Source: CAVROP01 sp050012175 (GTDB lineage Bacteria > Acidobacteriota > Terriglobia > UBA7540). Taken from it: DNA of 64,000 bases. The DNA lies in contig JBEKHR010000012.1 of NCBI GenBank assembly GCA_050012175.1, positions 62,001-126,000 of the forward strand, read 5' to 3'. Numbering within the stretch: the stretch's first letter is position 1; each line of letters begins with the position of its first letter. The notes beneath the pieces are model-generated. The model did not search any database, was not told where the DNA came from, and saw only the letters and a program-made list of their open reading frames with translations. Positions 50,657 to 60,767 of this stretch are shown one piece after another. The translations under genes and the position numbers were made by a program.

Positions 50657-51901
50657 TCACTCATATCGCAGTGCCACGATGGGGTCGAGACGGGAGGCTT
50701 TGACGGCGGGCCACAGGCCGAAGAAGAGGCCAATACTGACCGAGACAACCAAACCGGCCATCACCGACCAGGGGGGAACGGTGGAGGGCAGGGACGGAAC
50801 GAAGTATCGGATAAGGAAACTCACGGTGTAGCCGGCCAGGATTCCCATCACCCCACCCAACAGGGTAAGGGCCATAGCCTCCAGCAAGAATTGCCACGTG
50901 ATATCGCTGCGACGGGCCCCGATGGCCTTGCGTACCCCGATTTCGCGCGTCCGTTCCGTCACGGAAACCAGCATGATATTCATCACGCCGATGCCGCCCA
51001 CCATCAGGCCGATGGAGGAGACAACGATGGTGACCAGGACGACCGTGCCCATCATGTCCCGAAATTGCTTGATGAACGTATCAGCGGTGGCGATGCCGAA
51101 GCTATCAGGGTCGGAGGGCTTGTCGTTCCTCAACCGCCTCAGCAAGCCTGTTATTTCGTCAATAGCCTGATTCACGTTCCCCGGATAGGCCAATGCGGTG
51201 ATGACGTTCTCCTTGGCGTTTGGATATGTCTTCTTGTAGGTGAAATAAGGGATGTAGATGACTTTGTCGTCTCCGTTGTCGCCCAAAAATGCCTTGCGCT
51301 TTTCGAGAGCGCCGATGACTTGGTAGGTGTGGCCGTCCACGTTGATCTCTTTCCCAATAGGGTCTTCGTTGAGAAAAAGCCTCTGGACGACATCGTCCCC
51401 GACCACGGCCACGTCCCGGCGGTGTATATCGTCAATATCCGTGAACAGGCGACCATCCTTCAAAACAGTGTTGGTAATTTGGAAGTCTTCAGCCGTATTA
51501 CCCTGTAACTGGGCATCCACCATTTCCTGGCCCTTGTACTTTGCCGTCTTGGCGGGCCCCCACAGGAAGATCTCCATCGCCACAGATTCCACCGCGGGGC
51601 AATGTTCCTTGATGGCCATGCCCTGTTCGTAGTTCAGCGGCTTGCGCATCCGCTCTTCACGAGTAAGATTGAAATGGATCCCGAACTGAAACTTGTAAAT
51701 ATACAGGGTCCGAGTACCGTAGCCCTGTGCCATTTCCACAAGCTGTTGGTCGAGTCCCTTGAAGATTGAAGCCACTCCGATCACCGTCGCGGTCCCAATC
51801 AGCACGCCCAAGATCGTCAGGAAAGCACGGAATTTGTGGGTCCGGAGTGTGTCCAGCGCCAGAAGAAGGTTTTCGCGAATAGGCTGTCGCCGCTGGGTCA
51901 T
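50657..51901 (-). CDS. MacB/FtsX-type ABC permease (type 2, copy 1)
   Basis: A 414-residue permease. An N-terminal helix (FRAFLTILGVLIGTATVIGVASIF) precedes a large MacB_PCD periplasmic domain (about 55-270), then three helices with the FtsX core (TIVVSSIGLMVGGIGVMNIMLVSVTERTREIGVRKAIGARRSDITWQFLLEAM). It is closely similar to the product of 53223-54467 (same MTQRRQP.RENLLLALDTLRTHKFRAFLTILG start). It is the last gene of the exporter operon, 2 bp after the preceding permease. Confidence 0.92.
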   Translation of the reverse strand: MTQRRQPIRENLLLALDTLRTHKFRAFLTILGVLIGTATVIGVASIFKGLDQQLVEMAQGYGTRTLYIYKFQFGIHFNLTREERMRKPLNYEQGMAIKEHCPAVESVAMEIFLWGPAKTAKYKGQEMVDAQLQGNTAEDFQITNTVLKDGRLFTDIDDIHRRDVAVVGDDVVQRLFLNEDPIGKEINVDGHTYQVIGALEKRKAFLGDNGDDKVIYIPYFTYKKTYPNAKENVITALAYPGNVNQAIDEITGLLRRLRNDKPSDPDSFGIATADTFIKQFRDMMGTVVLVTIVVSSIGLMVGGIGVMNIMLVSVTERTREIGVRKAIGARRSDITWQFLLEAMALTLLGGVMGILAGYTVSFLIRYFVPSLPSTVPPWSVMAGLVVSVSIGLFFGLWPAVKASRLDPIVALRYE

Positions 51902-51903
51902 GC

Positions 51904-53205
51904 CTAGGCCTCCGTACGCAGGGCTTCGATGGGTTCGAGGTTCGCGGCCTTGTTGGCAGGATAGATTCCGAAGAACAGTCCCACCGCCGTGGAGAGGAAC
52001 AGTCCGACCAAAACTGCGCTCAAGGGCACCGAGGAGGTGAAAAAGACATCCACAATCTTACTGATAATGAGGGCCAGCAGGATGCCGATGGCTCCTCCTG
52101 CACCCGCCATCACTGCCGATTCGATCACGAACTGCATCAGAATATCTCGGTGCCGGGCTCCCAGGGATTTGCGGATGCCGATCTCGTGCGTGCGCTCCGT
52201 GACACTAGCCAGCATGATGTTCATAATCACGATACCGCCCACTACCATAAACACGGCAACGATTCCGATGGTCACAGCGAAGATTGAGCCGGTCAATTTA
52301 TGCCACGAGTCCATCAGGGTTTCTGAAGCATTAATGCCAAAGGTATCGTCCTCGCTGTAGGCGGTGTGCCGCCGGGCACGCAAGAGAGCCCTGACCTCGT
52401 CCTCAAGCACTGACATCTGAAGGGAATTCGCTGCCTGGACGCTCACCGCCAGAGAGGGGCGAGATCGGAATGCCTTGCGGAAGGTCGTAAGTGGTATTTG
52501 AACGAAATTATCTTGGCTCTGCCCAAACATCGACCCGAGTTTCTGTGCGGTTCCGATGACCCGGAAAGGAATGCCGTTAACCTGAATCTCTTTGTCAATG
52601 GGATCGACATTCGGAAAGAACTCATTGACCAAATCCTGGCCCATGAAACACACCATCGACTCGTGAGTGTAGTCGGTATCGTTGAGGTAGCGCCCCAATT
52701 CGACCTTGGTTTGCCCAATGTCGATCATGTTGGGGGTCTCGCCGGAGATTTGGACCTCGTAAATGGTGCGTCCTTTGTAACGCGCCTGATTGTCGGAACT
52801 GTTAATCCAGGCTTCGGCGCCTATGTTCTTATAACCCTTCAGGTTGTCTCTCAGGAATTCGAAATCTTCAATACGAATGGCCTGGTTACGGCGCCGCGCC
52901 TTCAGCCACGCCTCGTATCCCTGGGCCCACTTGAACTGGTGGACGATGAAGACGTTGGCCCCCAGGTTGGCGACGCGATCGGCGATGTAGCGGTTCATGC
53001 CGTTGATGACTGACATCACGACAATCAGCGTGGTGGTGGCAATCACCACACCCAGCAGGGTGAGGAAGGAACGAAGCTTGTGCGTGCGCAACGCCTCCAG
53101 CGCAATCCAAAAGGCCTCGCGGGATGTGACCCAGACGCCGGTCCTCCGACCCACTCGGGGGCTCAGCTTGTGCAAAAGCGCTTGCGGTTGCCTGAGTACA
53201 GCCAC
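51904..53205 (-). CDS. MacB/FtsX-type ABC permease (type 1, copy 1)
   Basis: About 433 residues from GTG 53203-53205, preceded by GGAGGAGG; the ATG at 53224-53226 overlaps the previous stop as ATGA and is the alternative. It has an N-terminal cytoplasmic stretch (VLRQPQALLHKLSPRVGRRTGVWVTSREAFWIALEAL), a helix, a MacB_PCD domain and the C-terminal FtsX core (GGIVIMNIMLASVTERTHEIGIRKSLGARHRDILMQFVIE). It is a paralogue of 54469-55767. Confidence 0.92.
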   Translation of the reverse strand: MAVLRQPQALLHKLSPRVGRRTGVWVTSREAFWIALEALRTHKLRSFLTLLGVVIATTTLIVVMSVINGMNRYIADRVANLGANVFIVHQFKWAQGYEAWLKARRRNQAIRIEDFEFLRDNLKGYKNIGAEAWINSSDNQARYKGRTIYEVQISGETPNMIDIGQTKVELGRYLNDTDYTHESMVCFMGQDLVNEFFPNVDPIDKEIQVNGIPFRVIGTAQKLGSMFGQSQDNFVQIPLTTFRKAFRSRPSLAVSVQAANSLQMSVLEDEVRALLRARRHTAYSEDDTFGINASETLMDSWHKLTGSIFAVTIGIVAVFMVVGGIVIMNIMLASVTERTHEIGIRKSLGARHRDILMQFVIESAVMAGAGGAIGILLALIISKIVDVFFTSSVPLSAVLVGLFLSTAVGLFFGIYPANKAANLEPIEALRTEA

Positions 53206-53222
53206 GAGACCTCCTCCAGTTA

Positions 53223-54467
53223 TCATTCGTACCGCAATGCCACGATGGGGTCGAGGCGGGAGGCTTTAATGGCGGGCCATAGGCCGAAGAAGAGGCCGAT
53301 ACTGACTGAGACAATAAAGCCCGCGATCGCCGACCAGAGGGGAACGGTGGAAGGCAGGGACGGAACGAGGGCTCGGATAAGGAAACTCAGGGTATAGCCA
53401 GCCAGGATTCCCATCACCCCACCTGCTCCCGTAAGGCTCATGGCCTCCAGCAGGAATTGCCAGGTGATATCGCTGCGGCGAGCGCCGATGGCTTTACGCA
53501 CGCCGATCTCCCGCGTCCGTTCCGTCACGGAGACCAGCATGATATTCATCACGCCGATGCCGCCCACCATCAAGCCGATAGAGGAGATCACGATGGTCAC
53601 GAGGACTACGGTTCCCATAATGTCGCGGAACTGCTGGATGATGGAGTCCGCCGAGGCGATGCCGAAGTTATTAGGGTCAGACCACTTCACGTTTCGCCGG
53701 CGGCGCAGCAAACCCGTCACCTCATCCTTGGCCTGTTCGAGCTTGCCGGGATAAGCCATCGCCGTGATGAGGTTTTCCTTGGCGTCCGGATAGTATTTCC
53801 TGAACGTAAAATAGGGCACATACACGATACGATCGTTGCCATTCTCGCCCAGGAATTGCTTGCGTTTCCCCAGCGTGCCGATAACCTCAAAATTGTGGCC
53901 ATCGACGTTGATGGTCTTGCCGATGGGATCTTCGTTCGCGAACAGACGCTTGACGACGTCGGGGCCCAGCACGGCGACATCCCGCCGGTGGAGATCGTCA
54001 ACGTTGGTGTAGAGGCGGCCGTCCACCAGCTCGGAGTTCATTGTCTGGAAGTGTTCGGGCGATGGGCCGAAGAAATTAGTGTCCACCATCTCCTGGCCCT
54101 TATACTTGGCAGTGACTGCGGGTCCCCAACGACGGGCCTCTACCGCAACCGATTCCACCGAGGGGCACAGCTCACGGATGGCCATGGCGTCTTCGTAAGT
54201 CAGGGGCTTCCGCATGGCCTCTTCGTGCGTCAGACTGGTCTTGATCCCGGGATCGAACTTGTAGATGAACAGGGTGCGGGTCCCGAAACCCTCCATCATC
54301 TCCACCACCTGCTGGTCGAGGCCTTTGAAGATAGAAGCCACTCCGATGACCGTAGCCGTTCCGATCAGCACGCCCAGTATGGTCAGGAAAGCCCGGAACT
54401 TGTGCGTTCGGAGCGTATCGAGGGCCAGGAGGAGGTTTTCGCGAACAGGTTGGCGTCGCTGGGTCAT
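53223..54467 (-). CDS. MacB/FtsX-type ABC permease (type 2, copy 2)
   Basis: 414 residues from ATG 54465-54467 (GGAGG inside the end of the upstream gene). Same architecture and length as the product of 50657-51901, differing mainly in the periplasmic domain (FDPGIKTSLTHEEAMRKPLTYEDAMAIRELCPSVESVAVEARRWGPAVTAKYKG). Overlapping or abutting starts and stops show tight coupling through the operon. Confidence 0.92.
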   Translation of the reverse strand: MTQRRQPVRENLLLALDTLRTHKFRAFLTILGVLIGTATVIGVASIFKGLDQQVVEMMEGFGTRTLFIYKFDPGIKTSLTHEEAMRKPLTYEDAMAIRELCPSVESVAVEARRWGPAVTAKYKGQEMVDTNFFGPSPEHFQTMNSELVDGRLYTNVDDLHRRDVAVLGPDVVKRLFANEDPIGKTINVDGHNFEVIGTLGKRKQFLGENGNDRIVYVPYFTFRKYYPDAKENLITAMAYPGKLEQAKDEVTGLLRRRRNVKWSDPNNFGIASADSIIQQFRDIMGTVVLVTIVISSIGLMVGGIGVMNIMLVSVTERTREIGVRKAIGARRSDITWQFLLEAMSLTGAGGVMGILAGYTLSFLIRALVPSLPSTVPLWSAIAGFIVSVSIGLFFGLWPAIKASRLDPIVALRYE

Positions 54468-54468
54468 C

Positions 54469-55767
<1,299 letters not shown>

Positions 55768-55803
55768 CAGACCTCCTCCTGCCTGCTACCTTTGAGGTGC
55801 AAT

Positions 55804-56544
55804 TCACTTGACCGTTTCGTCGCGTTCGATCTTTCCGTCGCGGACATGAATGATGCGATGAGCGTGAGCGGCGATATCGTGTTCGTGTGTCACCAGGACG
55901 ATAGTGTTTCCGCTCTCATAGAGTCGCTCGAACACGCCCATGATTTCCTCGCCGGTGGCCGAGTCCAGATTCCCTGTGGGTTCGTCGGCCAGGATGATGG
56001 AAGGATTGTTCACCAGGGCGCGGGCAATCGCCACGCGCTGGCGCTGTCCCCCGGAAAGTTCGTTGGGCTTGTGGTGCATGCGTTCAATCAAGTCAACCTT
56101 ACGCAGAGCCTCTTGAGCTTTTTCCAGACGCTCCTTGGCGGGGACTCCGCTGTAAACCAGAGGCAGTTCCACGTTGTGCAAGGCGCTGGCCCGGGAAAGA
56201 AGGTTGAAGGTCTGAAAGACGAACCCGATTTCCTTGTTGCGGATGTAAGCCAGCTCGTCGTCGGAGAGTTCGCTGACCAGCCGGCCGTTCAACCAATATT
56301 TCCCGCTGGTGGGGGTATCCAGGCAGCCGATCAAGTTCATCAGAGTGGATTTGCCGGAGCCCGAGGGGCCCATGATTGCAACATACTCGCCGCGTTCGAG
56401 TTCAAACGTCACTCCACTGAGCGCGTGCACTGCAATGGCTTCGCCCATGTCGTAAGTTTTCCAGAGATCTTCCGTCCGGATCATTACCCCCACGGGTGGG
56501 GCCATGCTTACCTGAGTTGAAGACGACGCCACTTGTGTTCCCAT
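55804..56544 (-). CDS. MacB/LolD-type ABC transporter ATPase
   Basis: About 246 residues from ATG 56542-56544; the frame is open to an ATG at 56589, but that lies in a palindromic repeat. Walker A GPSGSGKST, Q-loop FVFQTFNLL, signature LSGGQRQR, Walker B IILADEPTGNLDSA and switch His in LVTHEHD are complete. It powers the four linked permeases. It is a stand-alone ATPase, unlike E. coli MacB, in which ATPase and permease are fused. Confidence 0.95.
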   Translation of the reverse strand: MGTQVASSSTQVSMAPPVGVMIRTEDLWKTYDMGEAIAVHALSGVTFELERGEYVAIMGPSGSGKSTLMNLIGCLDTPTSGKYWLNGRLVSELSDDELAYIRNKEIGFVFQTFNLLSRASALHNVELPLVYSGVPAKERLEKAQEALRKVDLIERMHHKPNELSGGQRQRVAIARALVNNPSIILADEPTGNLDSATGEEIMGVFERLYESGNTIVLVTHEHDIAAHAHRIIHVRDGKIERDETVK

Positions 56545-56588
56545 CGCTATGCGTGTTTCCTTTCCACCCGCCTCCGGCCCGTCCAGCA

Positions 56589-56684
56589 TGTCATTCCGAT
56601 CCCGCAGTCGCGGGAGAGGAATCTCTCAGTTCCTTTGTTTCCAGAGCGAGATTCCTCTCCCGCGACTGCGGGATCGGAATGACA
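56589..56684. repeat. 37-bp perfect inverted repeat between adaptor and ATPase genes
   Basis: 56589-56625 and 56648-56684 are perfect inverted copies (TGTCATTCCGATCCCG... and complement) with a 22-nt loop. Each arm also contains the short palindrome CCCGCAGTCGCGGG. The hairpin sits inside the exporter operon, just after the adaptor gene. It could attenuate transcription or protect the upstream mRNA. Confidence 0.9.
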
Positions 56685-56694
56685 GCGGATCCTG

Positions 56695-58281
56695 CTAGGA
56701 AGTAGATCCAGCCGGCTTGAGGGCGCTATTGTCCACCTTCACCTTGGTGTGGTTCTTCAGCGTGCGGAGCACACTGAAAGGACCGGAAACAATCTCCTCA
56801 TTGGGTTGGACGCCTTTGAGCACTTCCACATCTGATTGGCCCATGATGCCGGATTCGACGGGGACAAAGACCGCCCGACCGTCCTTAAGCTGGAAGGCTC
56901 CCTGCACTTCTTCCTTTCCTTTGTCTTTGGCCGCAGTGGTGGGCTGCGAGGTGGCGGCCTGCACCTTGCCTTTGGCCCCCTTGCTGCTCTCCTCTTCTTC
57001 CAATTGACGCCGCGTCCGGACAGTGAGTGCCTGGATGGGGATGGTCACAGCGTTCTGGCGCGTCGCGGTCGTGATCTTTGCCGTCGTGGAAAGCCCTGGG
57101 CGGAGACCCGGCGGGGGATCATCCAACGTCACGACCACCTTGAAGTCCTTGGCTTCTTCCGTCGTCGAGGTACTCGTTCCTGTGGTGGTCCCGGAGGTGC
57201 GTCCCACGGCGCTCTGGCCGATCTCTGTGACTTTGCCCTTGAATGTCTTGTTCGGGATGGCGTCAATCGTCACTTCCGCCGGTTGCCCGAGCTTCACGTT
57301 GACGATGTCGGTTTCATCCACCTTGACCTCAGCGGTAATCACCGCCAGATCGGAAATCTGATAGAGCAAGTTTCCGGCCGCGTTCTGGATTCCCGTGACG
57401 ACGTTCTCGCCCACGTGTACCGGTAAGGACGTCACGATGCCATCGAGGGGGGAGACGTAAATGGTCTTGTCACGGGCATCCAAGACGCTAACCAGTTGCG
57501 CCTTGCTCTGGGCCACTCGCGCGCGCGCCATGTCACGCTGAAAAGTGGACTGCTGGAGTTGGGCTTTAGCCTGGGCCACCCGCGCCTGGGCGGCATCAAC
57601 GTTGGCCTGCGCCACCTTGACGTTGTTCAGCCGGGTGTCGAATTCATTTTGGGCAATCAGCTTATCGCGTAGCAAATCCTCCCCCCGTTTGAACTCCTGC
57701 TGGGCGCGGACAAGATTGGCCTGAGCCGTCTGCAGGTCGGCCTGAGAAGTTTTCAAATTTGCTGCCGCCGACTGGACAGCAGCCTCTGACCCTTCCACAT
57801 CTGACTTGGCGGTGTTGAGGGCGGCCTGTTGCGCATCAACGCTGGCATTCGCCTGGACCGCCTCCGTCTTCAAGAGGAGTTGGCCTTTCTTGACTGTGTC
57901 GCCTTCCTTCACGAAAATACCGGTTATCATGCCGAAGGAGTTTGCATTCACGTTGGCGAGGTTGGCCGTGGGCGGTTTAATCTCTCCCGAGGCCGTCACG
58001 ATGGCCGCCAAATCCTGCCGCGTGACCTTGAGGGTCTGAACGGTGACGACACCGCCCTTGCTCCAGATAATCCCGCCTGCCACAAGCCCCACCAGAGCTA
58101 GCGCTCCCACAATCACCAGGATCATCTTCTTTCTTGACTTCTTGCCCTTCCCATTGCGAGGCCGGGAAGGAGCCCCGCTGGTTTCGTTTGCACCTTCAGG
58201 AGAAGTGGTTCGTCCGAGTTCCAGTCCAGTTACTTGGGCCACAGTTGTTTCATCCTTTTCTTCGATTGTACGTGCCGACAT
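56695..58281 (-). CDS. MacA/HlyD-type periplasmic adaptor protein
   Basis: About 528 residues from ATG 58279-58281 (GGGGGAG upstream). A cytoplasmic N-terminus of about 50 residues precedes one membrane helix (MILVIVGALALVGLVAGGIIW). A split biotinyl-lipoyl domain (VTASGEIKPP...; YVSPLDGIVTSLPVHVGENV) surrounds a long coiled-coil hairpin with Ala/Gln heptads (about 140-270). Beta-barrel and membrane-proximal domains follow (EVKVDETDIVNVKLGQPAEVTIDA). A Ser/Thr-rich and a Lys/Glu-rich loop (GTTTGTSTSTTEEAKD; EEEESSKGAKGKVQAATSQ) are insertions. It links the permeases to an outer-membrane channel, which is not encoded here. Confidence 0.93.
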   Translation of the reverse strand: MSARTIEEKDETTVAQVTGLELGRTTSPEGANETSGAPSRPRNGKGKKSRKKMILVIVGALALVGLVAGGIIWSKGGVVTVQTLKVTRQDLAAIVTASGEIKPPTANLANVNANSFGMITGIFVKEGDTVKKGQLLLKTEAVQANASVDAQQAALNTAKSDVEGSEAAVQSAAANLKTSQADLQTAQANLVRAQQEFKRGEDLLRDKLIAQNEFDTRLNNVKVAQANVDAAQARVAQAKAQLQQSTFQRDMARARVAQSKAQLVSVLDARDKTIYVSPLDGIVTSLPVHVGENVVTGIQNAAGNLLYQISDLAVITAEVKVDETDIVNVKLGQPAEVTIDAIPNKTFKGKVTEIGQSAVGRTSGTTTGTSTSTTEEAKDFKVVVTLDDPPPGLRPGLSTTAKITTATRQNAVTIPIQALTVRTRRQLEEEESSKGAKGKVQAATSQPTTAAKDKGKEEVQGAFQLKDGRAVFVPVESGIMGQSDVEVLKGVQPNEEIVSGPFSVLRTLKNHTKVKVDNSALKPAGSTS

Positions 58282-59035
58282 CAAACTCCCCCTCGTCTTG
58301 CTGGGCTACCAGGCGCCTACGAAGCCGCGGTCGCTTCGGATCGACACCCCATCCCATCGCCACGATGGCAGCTTCTAACCACACTACGCTTTTCAGACCC
58401 AAAAAGTTTCCCACAAAAGATTGCCCGCTCCTACCGGTCGAACTCGAGGTTTATCCGCAAGGCTGGCGGGCCTCGCTCGCGTGTGTCCTACCAAGCGATA
58501 ACAAGGAAGATTGAGTGACATCACCTTTCGTGCTCATTGCCTTGGGAGATTCTCCAGGGCGTTCCCATCTATTCTAACTCTACCCGGCGGCATAGAAAAG
58601 CCGAATTTGGCCGAATTTGGCAGTCACAATCCGAGGCGTTACTGGCGAACCTACCTGCTTTATTCGACTCTGTTTTTTATCACTTAACGCGTACAATGGC
58701 ACGCCCCGTCATTTGCAGCGTCGGAGGGCAGGGTTCTGTCCGGGTTCTTTTTCCAGGGTACTGGAAAGGACCTCGGTTGTATCCCTCCTTGCGCGGTCGA
58801 AGGGGAGTCCAGCCGAGTCCCCCTCTCCTATTAGACGTTCCTGCGACGGAGATGTCAGCTCGTTTTCGATGGGCTGACCTTCCTTCCTGGTCAAGCCACC
58901 CTTCATGCTTGGGCGGCATCAATATTCATGTCAGTCAACAAGGGGTGCGACTATTTCGTCAGGGGAGGATGTCCTTGACTTTTCAAGTCCCAAAAAATAC
59001 AATCGGCACTGACCGAGGTTGAGGAAGGAGAGCCG
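58282..59035. other. Large divergent intergenic region
   Basis: About 750 bp between the exporter operon (leftward) and the GWxTD gene (rightward). Several frames of 60-160 codons cross it in different directions, but none has a ribosome site or family features. It should contain both promoters. No strong palindrome or RNA was recognised. Confidence 0.45.
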
Positions 59036-60706
59036 TTGGTGTTTAATCGGATTGAATTTATCAGCCAGCGGGGGTGGTGTGTTTGGCTTTGGGTGCTGTT
59101 CTCGGGATTCACGGCATTGGGGTTGGCTCTTCCCGTCTTAAATGCGGTACCTCAAGAAAGCGAGAAGCTAAGCAAGGCGGAAAGGCGCCGCCAGAAGGCA
59201 ATCCAGAAAGAAATGGAGAGCCCTTATAAGAAATGGCTCAGTGAAGAAGTTCCTTACATTATTACCGGTGAGGAAAGAGCGGCTTTCAAGAAGCTCACTA
59301 CAGACGATGAAAGGGAACAATTCATCGAGCAGTTCTGGGAACGGCGCAATCCGAATCCTGGAAGTCCCGAGAATGAGTTCAAAGAGGAATACTACCGGCG
59401 CATTGCCTACGCAAACGAGCACTATGCCTCGGGTATCCAGGGTTGGAGAACCGACCGCGGGCGAATCTATATCATGTACGGCCCGGCGGACGAGGTAGAA
59501 TCTCACCCCAGCGGCGGCAGCTACGTTCGACCTACGGAAGAGGGTGGCGGAGAGACCGCCACTTACCCCTTCGAGCAATGGCGGTATCGTTATATTGACG
59601 GCATCGGGACCAACATAATTTTGGAATTCGTCGATCCGACAATGAGCGGAGAATATCACCTCACCATGGATCCAGGCGAGAAGGATGCTTTGCTCCACGT
59701 CCCGAACGCCGGATTAACTGACATGGAATCCATGGGCATGGCCAGCAAGGCAGACCGCTTTAGCCGTACCGACGGTATGACGATTGGCCAGTCCATGACT
59801 GGAACACCCGAGAGCATGAATGAATTCACCCGCCTTGATCTGTACGCGAAGATCTGGAAACCGCCTGAGGTCAAGTTTAAAGATCTGAAAGCTGTCGTTA
59901 CGTCTAAGATTTCCGCGCAGCTTTTGCCGTTCGACGTTCGTACAGACTTTCTCCGCGTGACAGATGAGACCGTGCTCACTCCCATTACCCTTCAAGTAGC
60001 TTACCGAGACCTGCAATTTCAGAACAAGGACGGGGTGATGCATGGCGTCATGGATATCTATGGTGAGGTGACCAGCCTGGGTGGCAGGAATGTCAATACA
60101 TTTGAAAAGAGCCTGGTCTTGGACGTTCCAGAGCATGAGTTTCAGCGTTTTTTGGAACGCAAGGCAGTATATCAAGAAGCCATCCCATTGCGCCCGGGTC
60201 GCTACAAGCTGAGCTTGGTGATGAAAGACAACCTCAGCGGCCACGTGGGATCGATGGAAATCGGCCTGGTGGTCCCGCGGTTTGACGAAAATAAACTATC
60301 GAACAGTTCATTGATTCTCGCGGACCTCATTCAGCCTCTGCCTACGAATCAAGTTGGCACGGGCCCGTTCGTAATTGGGGGGACGAAGGTTCGCCCCAGC
60401 GTCAACCAAACCTTTACGCGCGACCAGAAGCTTGGCATCTATATGCAGGTTTATAACCTGGGTCTGGACGTGAAGACGCACAAGCCATCGTTGGATGTAG
60501 AATACGAACTACTCAAGGATGGAAAATCCCTTCTGGCGCAATCAGAGGACGCAGCCAAACTGAAGGACGCCACGCAGCAGTTTACCCTGGAAAAGCAAAT
60601 GCCATTGAGTGTGCTTCAACCTGGCAAATACACGGTGCAGATAAAGGTCACGGACAAAATAAATAAACAAACCCTTTTACCTTCGACCACTTTTGAGGTA
60701 CAGTGA
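59036..60706 (+). CDS. GWxTD-domain protein
   Basis: A 556-residue protein with an N-terminal signal or anchor helix (about 14-36, VWLWVLFSGFTALGLALPVL). The GWxTD domain follows (about 60-200): YIITGEERAAFKKLTTDDEREQFIEQFWERRNPNPGSPENEFKEEYYRRIAYANEHYA, then GWRTDRGRIYIMYGPADEVE with the name-giving motif. The C-terminal half is beta-rich and repeated (KDNLSGHVGSMEIGLVVP, YTVQIKVTDKINKQTLLPSTTFEV). It is probably periplasmic, and its function is unknown. It starts with TTG 59036 or GTG 59039 after GGAAGGAG. It heads a likely unit with the next two genes. Confidence 0.88.
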   Translation: MVFNRIEFISQRGWCVWLWVLFSGFTALGLALPVLNAVPQESEKLSKAERRRQKAIQKEMESPYKKWLSEEVPYIITGEERAAFKKLTTDDEREQFIEQFWERRNPNPGSPENEFKEEYYRRIAYANEHYASGIQGWRTDRGRIYIMYGPADEVESHPSGGSYVRPTEEGGGETATYPFEQWRYRYIDGIGTNIILEFVDPTMSGEYHLTMDPGEKDALLHVPNAGLTDMESMGMASKADRFSRTDGMTIGQSMTGTPESMNEFTRLDLYAKIWKPPEVKFKDLKAVVTSKISAQLLPFDVRTDFLRVTDETVLTPITLQVAYRDLQFQNKDGVMHGVMDIYGEVTSLGGRNVNTFEKSLVLDVPEHEFQRFLERKAVYQEAIPLRPGRYKLSLVMKDNLSGHVGSMEIGLVVPRFDENKLSNSSLILADLIQPLPTNQVGTGPFVIGGTKVRPSVNQTFTRDQKLGIYMQVYNLGLDVKTHKPSLDVEYELLKDGKSLLAQSEDAAKLKDATQQFTLEKQMPLSVLQPGKYTVQIKVTDKINKQTLLPSTTFEVQ

Positions 60707-60767
60707 GCACGGCCTGTTATTTTGCCGGGCAGGTGTTGGGCGGTTTCGGGAGACCTAGGCGATTCAC

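Noticed and set aside
58537..59022. 161-codon frame upstream of the GWxTD gene
   Set aside because: No ribosome site, no domain, atypical composition, and it occupies the only space for two divergent promoters.
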